A stretch of 64,000 nt of DNA from Megalobrama amblycephala (Eukaryota; Chordata; Actinopteri; Cypriniformes; Xenocyprididae): assembly GCF_018812025.1 (NCBI RefSeq), contig NC_063063.1, forward strand, positions 7,008,942-7,072,941, written 5' to 3'. Below, piece after piece: positions 22,041 to 32,469 of this stretch (positions are counted from its first letter, which is position 1; each line of letters starts with the position of its first letter). The notes under the pieces are model-generated. The model had not been told where the DNA came from. It searched no databases and saw only the letters and a list, made by a program, of their open reading frames with translations. Made by a program: the position numbers and the translations under genes.

Positions 22041-22816
22041 CCCTCTATGGGCATCATAATTACCGCATTCAAGGTCCAGAAAAGTAGTAAAGCAGTGGTC
22101 TCAAACTCAATTCTTGGAGGGCCACAGCTCTGCACAGTTTTGCTCCAGCCCTAATCAAACACACCTGATCCAGTTAATCAAGGATTGCTAGAAACGTCCA
22201 AGCAGGTGTGAGTTGGAGCTAAACAGTGCAGAGCTGTGGCCCTCCAGGAATTGAGTTTGAGACCACTATAGTAAAGACATCATTTAAAATAGTCAATGTG
22301 ACTACAGTGATTTAATCTTAATATTATGAAGTGACGAGAATACTTTTTGTGCACAAAAACGAAACCAAAATAACGACTTTGTACTTCGTTAGAATGGCGA
22401 CTCATTATTGGCCGACGCTGTTCACGTGAGCACCACGACGCATGCGTGCCGGCTATTAATGAGTCGCCGTTCTGACATAGAACACGGAACATTAACAGCA
22501 AAGACTGACAGGGGAGAGACGAAATTGTTGAATAAAGTCATAATTTTTGTTTTGTCTTCGTGCACAAAAATGTTATGTCGCTTCATAAGGTTGTACCACT
22601 GTAGTCACAATGACTATTTTAAAGATGTCTTTACTACTTCTCTGGACCTTGAATGTGGTAATTATGTTGCTTTCTATAGGGGATCAAAAAACAGATTTAA
22701 TCAAAAATATCTTAATTTGTGTTATGAAGATGAACAAAGGTCTTTCGGATGTGGAATGACATGAGGGTGAGTAATTAATGACAGAAATTTCATTTCTGGG
22801 TGAACTAACCCTTTAA
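22040..22816. mobile_element. Angel-type MITE, left end lost, carries nested hAT MITE
   Basis: The right end (GGTGAGTAATTAATGACAG, TGGGTGAACTAACCCTTTAA) is intact at 22816. The left arm is recognisable by its complement from about 22043 (ATAATTACCGCATTCAAGG, GACATCATTTAAAATAGTCA). The left arm is split by the hAT MITE at 22093-22268. The core shares GGCCGACGC-type sequence with the copy at 30332. Confidence 0.75.
22093..22268. mobile_element. hAT MITE (176 bp), 8-bp TSD TAGTAAAG
   Basis: Ends are CAGTGGTCTCAAACTCAATT and its complement; the interior is a near-perfect palindrome (GAGGGCCACAGCTCTGCAC and its inverse). Direct repeats TAGTAAAG lie at 22085-22092 and 22269-22276. An 8-bp TSD and CAGTG-type ends are diagnostic of hAT elements. 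Confidence 0.9.
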
Positions 22817-23840
22817 AGGGGATGTACTATGCAAAATTCACTTTTACATGGTGTTTGTACATAAATCAAGCGTATAGCGTTAGTTCCGGCAGGTCATGTT
22901 AGTCACGTTAGACACTCAGCTGATTCACATTGACCTATAGGAATAAGACACCTTTCACCACATTCGTATATATATGGTCCATTCAGTATTATCAGCAGCT
23001 TTATCACAGTGCTCAGGAGCGAATTACCCTCCTCCGTCCCCAGCTCCTCCTTTGTCCAGTCAAGACTTGACCTTTTGATATTTCTTTTGATCTTTTGATT
23101 CGCCAATCCAAACTGTATACTAACTGCCAGTTATCTTTGACAATAGTGATCCTGACAGAAATATGTGTCGGTAGTGTGTGTACCTTAGACTGTAAAAAAA
23201 TATGGACGACACGCCTTCACTCTCTTCCATTGTAGTAACTGAAGCCTCCAGTGTGCCAATATGGCGCTGACATCTTGAGTCTCGTGTCTGTGCGTAGATA
23301 ACCTGGAGCCCGAATCTGCGCAGTAGTGAGCACGAAGTGGAACGAAGGTCTAGCCCACACTCAGAACAACTCATTATGTCAGTTTGAAATAAACAGTTAA
23401 GGAAATGTAGAAATTAAAGTTAAAGCTCCAATCTCCTCGCGAAGATCCAGAAAAAAGTCAGTTGGCGCCGCAGTGACTGCTTCACTCAGAGAACCTGTCA
23501 GTCTCAGCTGTCAATCATGACATCTCATCCCCGTTTTTATAGCATTAAATAACTAACTAAAACCAAACTTATTTAAAGAACGAACACTTGAACTAACACC
23601 AGCGTGATAAAAACGGACACAAAACGTCTTTGAAAAAAAAATGTTTAAAGTGTAAATTGATTGTTTAGTTTGTCTCACATTCCAGTACATTCCATGGAGA
23701 GGGCGGGGTTTATGACCTATACTGCTTCCAGCCACCTGGGGGCGATCAAGACACTTTGGCTTCACTTTTCAGGACTCGTGTGGCACGCTTTGTGTGTACA
23801 CATCTACCCTATAATTGTAAGAATCCACCCACTCCTTTTT
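22817..23840. other. Intergenic DNA, no gene recognised
   Basis: It starts with AAAGGGGATGTACTATGC, possibly the left end of another TTAA-type element whose right end I cannot place. The rest is of moderate GC and without exon signals. Confidence 0.35.
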
Positions 23841-24389
23841 TTAAAGGGTTAGTTCACCCAAAAATGAAAATAATTAATAATAATTAATTACTCACCCTCA
23901 TGTCGTTCTACACCTGTAAGACCTTCGTTCATCTTCGGAACACAAATTAAGATCTTTTGATTAAATCTGATGGCTCAGTGAGGCCTCTACAGACAGCAAT
24001 GCCATTGAAAATCTCAAGATGCATAAAGGTACTAAAAACATATTTAAAACAGTTCATGTGGTTCTACCTTAATAAGTGATGAGAATACTTTTTGTGCACC
24101 AAAAAAACAAAATAACTTTTCAACAATATTGTGATGGGCCGATTTCAAAACACTGCTTTGGAGCTTTACAAATTGAATCAGTGATTCGGATCTCCTATCA
24201 AACGGCTAAACTGCTGAAATCACATGACTTCGGCGCTCCGAATCACTGATTCGATTCGTAAAGCTCCGAAGCAGTGTTTTGAAGTCGGCCCATCACTAGA
24301 TTGTTGAAAAGTCGTTATTTTGTTTTTTTTGGCACACAAAAAGTATTCTCGTCGCTTTTTAATATTAAGGTAGAACCACTGAACTCACA
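23841..24389. mobile_element. Angel-type MITE, right arm truncated
   Basis: Left end TTAAAGGGTTAGTTCACCC. The palindrome centre is near 24205, and the right arm runs as inverted copy (TATTCTCGTCGCTTTTTAAT, GTAGAACCACTGAACTCACA) only to about 24389. The core is the same subfamily as 15506-16167 and 59152-60019. Confidence 0.78.
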
Positions 24390-24989
24390 TTGTGCGATTT
24401 CTTTACTTGCTGTTTACATTCACAGACATAACCGACTGTTTATGTGAACTTTGTGGTTTAACCGACTGTGTGACATACATATGTGACATAACCGACTGTG
24501 TATTTGACAGTTTAAGCCCAATAAGATGTGGTTTAATACTCACAGGATGCGCCGTCTGAGAGCCAGCTTTCTGTGAGCGTGCGCTTAGAAAACCAAACCT
24601 ATATCAGAAGTTTAGACTGATATGTCTTTAAAACACATGCAAATAATGAACTTTCATGATGATAAATAAATGCAATGTCATGTGAGCGCGACAGTGATAG
24701 AGATGATAATCAAAACCAAACAGATGTTTTGTTCGTTTTTGACAGAGTATTCGATGCATGAGCTGTAAAGGCTCAGCCCTCTTCTGGAAAATGCAAATGA
24801 GCAGCAGCTCATTTGCATTTAAAGATACATGCACGAAAACAGCATGTTTCTCCTTCCACTCAAAAATGGACATTTACAACATGGTTTAATAAATTATTTG
24901 TGGGGTATTTTGAGCTGAAACTTCACAGACACATTCTGGGGACACCAGAGACTTATATTACATCTTGCAAACATGTAGGTCTCCTTTAA
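24390..24989. mobile_element. TTAA MITE of the 'GAGCTGAAACTTCA' family, left boundary uncertain
   Basis: The right end (TAGGTCTCCTTTAA) and GTATTTTGAGCTGAAACTTC mark it as a relative of 19949-20796, 57837-58797 and 61244-61893. It contains three ACCGACTGT words (near 24430-24500) like the palindrome in the other copies. The left boundary is set only by the end of the preceding MITE. Confidence 0.6.
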
Positions 24990-25462
24990 CAGTGCAGTGG
25001 AAGTGAATGCACTGCAAAAAATATTTTTTCACAAAGATTATTTTTCACCAACAAAGCTTATTGGAGCAGGTTTATTTAGAAAAATAAAAAAATACTATTT
25101 TTACGTCAACATTTCCAGTTTAATTCAATGTGTTATTTGCTGTTTCTTTGTAATTATTTGTGAAATTTACAAGCAATTTCTGAGTAAAAATAGTTTCAAT
25201 GTGAATCCTACACCAATTCTTTTTAAGTGTGGAAAGCAGAAATGACAAGATTGTGATTTTAGAAAAGCCTTTACATTAACTCTTCTGTTAAAACGTGTGT
25301 ATTATTTGAGGCATATTACACTTTTAGGCATTACATTGTCATGGCAACGTTTTAAAATTGACATCCATTGTAAGGGCCTCAATGTAACCCAGATTTTTTC
25401 AAACAGATTTTATGGTAATTATGCCACAAGTGCTTAATTTGTATTGAACCTGTAATATGCTT

Positions 25463-25762
25463 TTAAAGTGATAGTTCACCTAAAAATGAATGTTGTTGTG
25501 TCACTTCTGGCATGAAATGTCTTGCAGAAATCTTAATGCAGCACTTTTCCATAATTCATTAAAGCAATAGTTCCATTTCAAGTCTTCTCAAGTCATACAA
25601 TAGCTTTGTATGACAGACAGTCACTATTCAGTCAGGTTTGGTCACGTCACATTGACGGCATGGCATCATTGTCATGAAACTTGAAGTGATGGAAAAAATT
25701 AGATTACATGATGGCGAGTAAATAATGACAAAACTGTTTTTTTTGGGTGAGCAATTCCTTTC
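25463..25762. mobile_element. Angel-type MITE, diverged (about 300 bp)
   Basis: Left end TTAAAGTGATAGTTCACCT, right end TTTTTTGGGTGAGCAATTCC. The terminal bases of the right end are altered, so it is an old copy. Confidence 0.7.
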
Positions 25763-27333
25763 ACATGGACTCTTGCTTAAATTAAGTATCTTAAAAGAAG
25801 TGTAGGTCCCATATTTTTTTCTTTTTAATGATTTCAGTTATCTGCCAATCTTAATATAACACAGTCCTGAGAACTAAATTGAATTTTTTTCCCCTTTTCC
25901 TTTGCCACAGAAATTATATGAGATGTGAAAAAGACCAAGCTGTGTGTTGAAGGCAGCTGTCATTATCCTTTTTTGCTCCGCTGTCAGGGCTGGCTAGTTT
26001 TGGCATAAAACTCTTCAGGCGATGTAATATACGTAGCAATTTTGCTGCATTACAGAGAAAAGAGACAAAGTAAAACATTTTTACAAGTTAAAAGGATAAA
26101 TTAGGATGGAAATGATTTAAGAGCCAACATTTGGTCTTAGTCCTGGGACCAGATGTTCATTTTTTTCCTGCAGTGGAAGAAAGTTATGGGGGTTATCCAG
26201 AATGCTTGACTGGTAGCCTCTTGGCTTTCCACACATTCCTAAATTGCCATGTAATTTAAGACCTTGTTTTCACTGCAAAATAGCGCGACACGTTCAATTC
26301 GGTGCGGTTACAGTCGTGTTACAGAACTCAAAAAATAATGTTTGCATTGTTCGAGGAAACCAGGAGCAATTGCTGTTCTGCAGTGGTAATAAATGTGGAG
26401 GATTGCTCTGTTGTGCAGTAAAATTGTTTTAAAGCCAACAGGTTTAGTGCTTTGCCTAGATTGTTTTGTCAGCCTTATACTCATGCAAATGTTTAAGAGC
26501 GCTCAGCCTTGTTTGCATTAAGCTCATGACATTTCAACCGCTTTTCCTCGTATCATTTACATAAGAATCGTTCCTCTTTAGAAACCTGAGACTTAAACAT
26601 GAACAATATGGTTCCTCTTTGTTTCCACAGAACTCAATAATAACAGCCCATTATCTTCAAGTGTAGTTTATATTCATTTGGAGTCCTGGTGGGCGCCATT
26701 AATGTTGCTTACATAATGAAATTCATCGAGTCTTTTGGGCTCATTGTATAAATCATTAATTTCTCGCTACAGCGCAAGTAAATCAACCCCACCCTCTCGT
26801 TTCATTTGAAAAGAATCATTTTGTTGCTTTAGAGTCATCTTATCTGGAGAGATACTGTATGTTTACCTCCACCAGTTTCAAGTGAAATAAGAAAAAGAAA
26901 GAGAATAGTTGCAAAGGTCAGGTTTTATTGACAGAACACTTTCAATCGCTATCAAAGGAATGTTCGGTGTCACGCAGGATGTGAAATGCACCGGCGGCGC
27001 ACATGTAAAATGTCATATTCTATAGTTGGCTGATGTTCTGAAATGATTGCTGTGTGAATTATTTGATTCAGCTTATTCTATTGGTATCGAATGGAAGGTC
27101 AGGATCTTGCGAGCAGCACTTAGTCTCATAGATAAGATAAACTAACTCCATTGTGTTTGTATCTGCCCAATAGGTGTGATATCTTTATCTAAGGCTAGGT
27201 TGTACGCTTAATACTTTATGTTTCCTGTCAAAAAAGGTCACTGCAGCACAATTCTGTGGCTTTACGGAAGCTGCGTCATGGCCACAGTTCTGTGGAACAC
27301 ATCATTTGTACTATGACTTCACTTGGCAAATAT
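25763..27333. other. Intergenic unique DNA, candidate regulatory block
   Basis: No gene or repeat ends are visible. The part 26440-27130 is notably free of microsatellites and transposons and carries mixed ATTA- and CAAATG-type words, in the manner of vertebrate conserved non-coding elements. This is inference from composition only. Confidence 0.3.
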
Positions 27334-27341
27334 GTTAAACC

Positions 27342-27520
27342 GGTGGTTCTCAACCAGGCAGCCGGGGCCCACTAGGGGGCCACAACAGACTTCCAAGGGG
27401 GCCTCAAGATGACACAACGGTTTAGAATGAATATACATCTTTCAAGTTATAAATGTTTATTGGGTAGAAATTGTAAAATATTGTTGTGGACAATGAAGTC
27501 AAAAGGTTGAGATCCACTGT
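27342..27520. mobile_element. hAT MITE (179 bp), 8-bp TSD GTTAAACC
   Basis: Ends GGTGGTTCTCAACC and GGTTGAGATCCACTGT form inverted repeats. Direct repeats GTTAAACC flank it at 27334-27341 and 27521-27528. The 8-bp TSD and terminus type place it in hAT. Confidence 0.88.
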
Positions 27521-27892
27521 GTTAAACCAGACCGTCTACAGACACACACACTCACAAAATATAAGATAAAATGTAAGTATGTGTATAAACACGCAGAAAT
27601 ATAAATAATAATAGAAATATAATAATAATGCTAAAATTAATAAATGATCATTTAATAGATAAAAATATTAAAACATCAAATAAAAATAAAATCTAATTAA
27701 AAAATAGGTAACACTTTATTTTACAGTGTCCTTGTTACATATGTGATGTATTTACCATAGTAATAACAGTAAATTATGCATAAGTACATGCTACTAACCC
27801 TCAACCAAACCCTTATCCTACCATAACCCTATATAGTAAGTACATGTTGTTAATTAATATTAATTAGTACTTAAATATATAACAGTGACACC

Positions 27893-28628
27893 TTAAAGTT
27901 CACCCAAAAATGAAAATTATGTCATTAATGACTTCATGTCGTTCCAAACCCGTAAGACCTCCGTTCATCTTCGGAACACAGTTTAAGATAGTTTATATTT
28001 AGTCCAAGAGCTTTCTGTCCCTCCATTGAAAATGTATGTACGGTATACTGTCCATGTCCAGAAAGGTAATAAAAACATCATCAAAGTAGTCCATGTGACA
28101 TCAGTGGGTTAGTTAGAATTTTTTGAAGCATCGAAAATACATTTTGGTCCAAAAATAACAAAAATTACGATTTTATTCAGCATTGTCTTCTCTTCCGGAA
28201 TCCTTTCCACTGAATTGATTCCATTGAATCCTTTACATTTTTGGACCAAAATGTATTTTCGATGCTTCAAAATGTCGCGGATGTCCTAATCGCCAAAAAC
28301 AACCACGGCGACGTAAAAGTGCATTACCAACGCCGACAGATGAAAGGATTCAATGGTATCAATTCAATGGAAAGGATTCCGGAAGAGAAGACAATGCTGA
28401 ATAAAGTCGTTTTTGTTATTTTTGGACCAAAATGTATTTTCGATGCTTCAAAAAATTCTAACTAACCCACTGATGTCACATGGACTACTTTGATGATGTT
28501 TTTCTTACCTATTTTCTTAAATATCTTAAACTGTGTTCCAAAGATGAACCGGTCTCACCGGTTTGGAACGACATGAGGGTGAGTCATTAATGACATCATT
28601 TTCATTTTTGGGTGAACTAACCCTTTAA
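27893..28628. mobile_element. Angel-type MITE with rearranged palindromic core (736 bp)
   Basis: Left end TTAAAGTTCACCC (shortened), right end GGGTGAACTAACCCTTTAA. The outer arms are inverted copies. The core contains the string TGGACCAAAATGTATTTTCG twice in + orientation (near 28230 and 28424) and once inverted (near 28130), and a second inverted pair TTCCGGAATCC / GGATTCCGGAA, so the centre was duplicated. Confidence 0.85.
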
Positions 28629-28671
28629 AATAAAGTGTAACCCAAAAATATATTATAGTGAACTATAATAG

Positions 28672-28673
<2 letters not shown>

Positions 28674-28739
<66 letters not shown>
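28674..28739. repeat. (TA)n microsatellite
   Basis: About 33 uninterrupted TA units on the left side of a small Tc1-like element. Confidence 0.95.
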
Positions 28740-28742
<3 letters not shown>

Positions 28743-28802
28743 CTATGGAAAAAAATAAGAGACCACTTAACATTGATTTCTGAACTTGGAGTGGTCTCTT
28801 AA
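28740..28802. mobile_element. Miniature Tc1/mariner-like deletion derivative between TA tracts
   Basis: The ends CAGCTATGGAAAAAAATAAG and GTGGTCTCTTAATATA contain inverted AAGAGACCACT / AGTGGTCTCTT. The terminus is one I know from longer Tc1-like fish elements, so about 60 bp is an internal deletion. TA tracts on both sides fit TA-target insertion into a microsatellite. Confidence 0.6.
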
Positions 28803-28807
28803 TATAT

Positions 28808-28869
<62 letters not shown>

Positions 28870-28875
28870 CATCTA

Positions 28876-28931
<56 letters not shown>

Positions 28932-28962
28932 AACACACAGAGATGATGATGATGATGATGAT
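28803..28962. repeat. Composite microsatellite (TA)n(CA)n(GAT)n
   Basis: TA runs are interrupted by ATTAAAACATCTAA, then ACACAC to about 28938 and seven GAT-type trinucleotides to about 28962. The open frames encoding poly-Asp or poly-His here are artefacts. Confidence 0.95.
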
Positions 28963-29379
28963 GAAACTGTGGACCCCAGAATTCACAAAAATAAAAATAC
29001 ATAATTTTTATAATTTTGATCAAATTTGTGCAATGTGACTTTTGACTCAAAACCTAGTTGTGGAAATACAGGAAATAAAACAACTAGACTCGGCCTGTAT
29101 TCATGTGTTGCAAATGTAGTGCTCATGTTCTAATCAGCATTAGGATCAGTCCCAGAATGACACCGTCGGCTGTCGGCAGGGACTCAGGAGAGCGGTTTGA
29201 AGCTTTTTCATGCGTGTTGCAACCACTGACTTTGTATATGAGTGGGTGTTTGTTCATGTCACAACCAACGACGATAATGAGAAATATTTGCCTTTATACA
29301 AACTGGTATTAGCAGCAGCTCAAACGGGTTAGGAGAGACTGACATGAAACATGATAAGTACGTGCAATATAATTGAATG

Positions 29380-29940
29380 TGAAATTTTACACTGCCTTCG
29401 ATAACAAGTCCCAGCACTGCTGATTCCTCTGCTGTTTCAAGGCTCCCACATTTTGTTTAATCCATTCTGGGTATGATAAAGTTAAGGTTCATATAATGCA
29501 AAGCAGCGTTTTGCTTCGGTGACAGATGAAACGTGTTGTATAACAGGCTGAATAATGCATTTTTAATATCACTCCTTAAAGCATAGGAGCTCCATTGTAA
29601 TGAGTTGCATTATTATATGCAGGAGTGTGAATTATGCAGAACCTTCTGTATTATTTGAACTGTATGGTAATGGCTGTATCCAGTGGCCTCGACATTAGCG
29701 TATTCTCCCAGCGCTCAGAACATGATAGTGTTCGATCATTCGCAGCCATATCTTAAAAAATAAAACAATGTCTCCAATTAGTTGCCTTTCAAAGCCTGGG
29801 CCTTTATGCAGTAATGCAGTAAAAGCCATTATGTGCCTGGATGATAGAAAGCAAGTGCTGCTGGAGGAACAGACATGGATATTGATCTAATATTATCAGC
29901 CCAGTGTCATATTCCCCAAGGCACAAATTGATGCTTGCCA
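29380..29940. other. Intergenic unique block, candidate conserved element
   Basis: It contains palindromic GCATTATTATATGC, TTATGCAGTAATGCAG and several TAAT sites, with no repeat ends and no exon. The composition recalls conserved enhancers near developmental genes, but I cannot compare it with other fish. Confidence 0.3.
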
Positions 29941-30041
29941 GCAAACAATTTTTTTTTTTTTTTTTTAGACTCATGCAGTAACGGAGATGAATGCAGGGGG
30001 CGCTAGTCTTATGGAACAATTTGTTCTTTGCTGGACTTCTC

Positions 30042-30325
30042 TTAAAGTCGGCATGAAACAGAAGTTGCTTCTTTTCTCATTGTGACGTATATCTGAGTGG
30101 AATGGCTTCACAAATAAGAAAAAATGTAGGGGTGGGACTTGATTTTGTCCTTCAGGAATTGATTGGATGGTTGTGGTTTGCATGTGAGTGAAAGGTTGTC
30201 CCGCACTCACACAAGTAAACATGTCATTACGATTACAAAAGGTTTTTGATCAAACAGCGAATGTCAAAATGTTTGAGATGGCCAATCAAATGAAAGAAGG
30301 TGGGCTTTATCAAACATGATGCTTC
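30042..30325. mobile_element. TTAA MITE 'TTAAAGTCGGCATGA' family, left end only
   Basis: The terminus TTAAAGTCGGCATGAAAC is followed by TTGTGACGTATAT and GTGAGTGAAAGGTTG, an inverted match to 63300-63538. No right end is found. Confidence 0.65.
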
Positions 30326-30331
30326 AATTTT

Positions 30332-30556
30332 AAAAGGTTAGTTCACCCAAAAATTACTCACCCTCATGTCATTCCAAACCCGTGAGACCTTCTTCGTTCA
30401 GCGCTTCCAGGTTCTACGTTAGAACTCGTGGCTCAGTATTGGCCGACGCCGTACACATGAGCAGCACGACGCACGTGTGTGATGTTGACGCAGGAGTCGA
30501 CCAATAATAGTCGCGTTCTGACATAGAACCCGGAAGTGCTGCACTGTGTTTCCAAC
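30332..30556. mobile_element. Angel-type MITE, left arm and core
   Basis: The end TTTAAAAGGTTAGTTCACCC is followed by CCCTCATGTCATTCCAAACC and a GC-rich core (GGCCGACGCCGTACACATGA) shared with 22040-22816. The right end is missing. Confidence 0.7.
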
Positions 30557-32380
30557 ATAAACAGCATAGGAGAATGGTGGTGGGAGTTGGGGTATCTAAA
30601 TTTTAGGGGCTCTATATTATAACTGAGCCCCCAGTGTGAGTTTTTTAAGGCGACTGTTAATTTAGAACATTATTTTGAACCGGCTATTAATTCCTTGGCA
30701 ACGCATCATGCAGCCACACAGTGACAGGTGTGTATCGCGCTTATTTTGTTTTTCATTTTTTATTCAAAATATTCTTGTTAACTATATCATGAATTATATG
30801 ATATATTCTGATGGTCAAATATGTGGAAGTGAATGTGTTTTGTCTTTTAAACACCTTTATAACGATCATGTTAGTTGATATAACGCGTGATGAATCTGCA
30901 CCACAATCACATAAATTCATCCATTTTTCCTGAAATACATAAAAGTAAGTGGCTGGTGAACTGGGAGAAGAATAGAGTAAACTTTGTTTCATACATAATG
31001 TGTCTGATATGAATAAAACACTTCATCAAATTATAATTGAAAGGATAATTGCAGCTTCCAGTGCCCCCTTTTGCCCCCTCGTGGTGCTTGTTTTTTCGCC
31101 TACTATATAGTAGGAAAGTATGCAATTTCAGATGCAACTCTCATTATATTTCATCAGAAATCTTTCATTCTCACACAAACTTTCAGATTGCGTGGATTCC
31201 TATTGAAATGATTGGATTTCACCCAGGAAAATTCACAACTTTTTGGACCAAATTTTGGAGCTTTGACAGCTCCAGTCCCCAACTGACTTACATTGTGTGG
31301 AAAAGGGTTGCATTAACATTCTGCTAAATTTCTCCCTTTGTAAACCAAAAAGGTCATGGTTTAGAACAACATAAGGATGTCTAAATTATATCATTTTTAT
31401 TTTTGGTTCCAAATCATTTCTTTCCAAATAATCACAGCTTGCTAATATTAATGTCATTAAACAACAGTGCATTGTAATATTTCAAAGACCTGAAAGGTGA
31501 AACCTCAAGAGCATATCAGTGTGTTGTCAGTTCAGTTTGGTTCCCGTGTGGTTCTACACTGCTCTTGCACAATTCCCAATTTCCCAATCGAATGATTAAA
31601 TGACTCATATTATAACTGTTTTAATTTGTCGTCATGGTGAAATTCTCTCTAGACTGTTACATACAATACCAAAGGCATCATACTAAAGTGGAAAAGGATT
31701 TGGCAATGACACAATTCAAATAACAGACATAAACATCTAAGAAATGAAAAGGCCACAGAGCTTTTTCTGAGAATCCCCCTTGTTGTTCTGCAAATTAAAG
31801 CCATTCATTCTCATGTTAATGATAGCCCTCTGTCAAGCTGAGCTGATGACTATTAGTTTCCACAGCCTTGCCCCATTAACAAGAAGATATTTATGCTGCA
31901 CTTATGTATGTTTGGATTTGCCAGTCAGATTCACACATTTGCTCTTCAACAAAGGTGCTCTTCCCAAGCACGAGTAACCAGCGATGGTTTCTGAGAAACA
32001 TGCAAATCAAATTATTTTTGAGTGTATACACAATCAGTGCTTGTGACATCCTATGGGAGATATTGCTTTATTTCTCTGACAAAAGACACAGTGCAAAGGG
32101 AGCATGTGTTTTCCATTTTTACTGTATAAAGCTATAGTTCGCTTTCATCTAGCAAAGCACAATACACAATCCATCAAAAAGTCATGTTGTGAGTATCATG
32201 TGAAATTAGGCAAGGGTTTTATGTGCTCAAACAATGCAGTTCTACGTAGAGGTGATATAAGGTGATGAAAAATATAAGTAAGCCATTCAAAGGTAGACTC
32301 CCTGCAAAGTGTAAAAACTCTGGTGCTATTAAAACATTGTTCTGTTTGAGCTCCATAGCAACACAGTGGCTGAAACCAAT
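30557..32380. other. Intergenic DNA before the minisatellite
   Basis: No gene is seen. Around 31290-31410 a decayed Angel-type right arm (GGTTTAGAACAACATAAGG, TTTATTTTTGGTTCC) is recognisable. The block 31440-32160 is unique and balanced, a possible regulatory region. Confidence 0.35.
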
Positions 32381-32469
32381 GGCAGGACTTTAGGGCGGGG
32401 CTCTCTGTTTGTTTGACCAATGATAGAGTGTTGGGAAACCTGTTTGAAAACACTCATATTTGCGCTTCC

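Noticed and set aside
28241..28465. 74-residue frame
   Set aside because: It lies in the core of a palindromic MITE and contains a repeated peptide because the core is duplicated.
28786..29050. Frames with poly-Asp or poly-His tracts
   Set aside because: Translation of TA, CA and GAT repeats.
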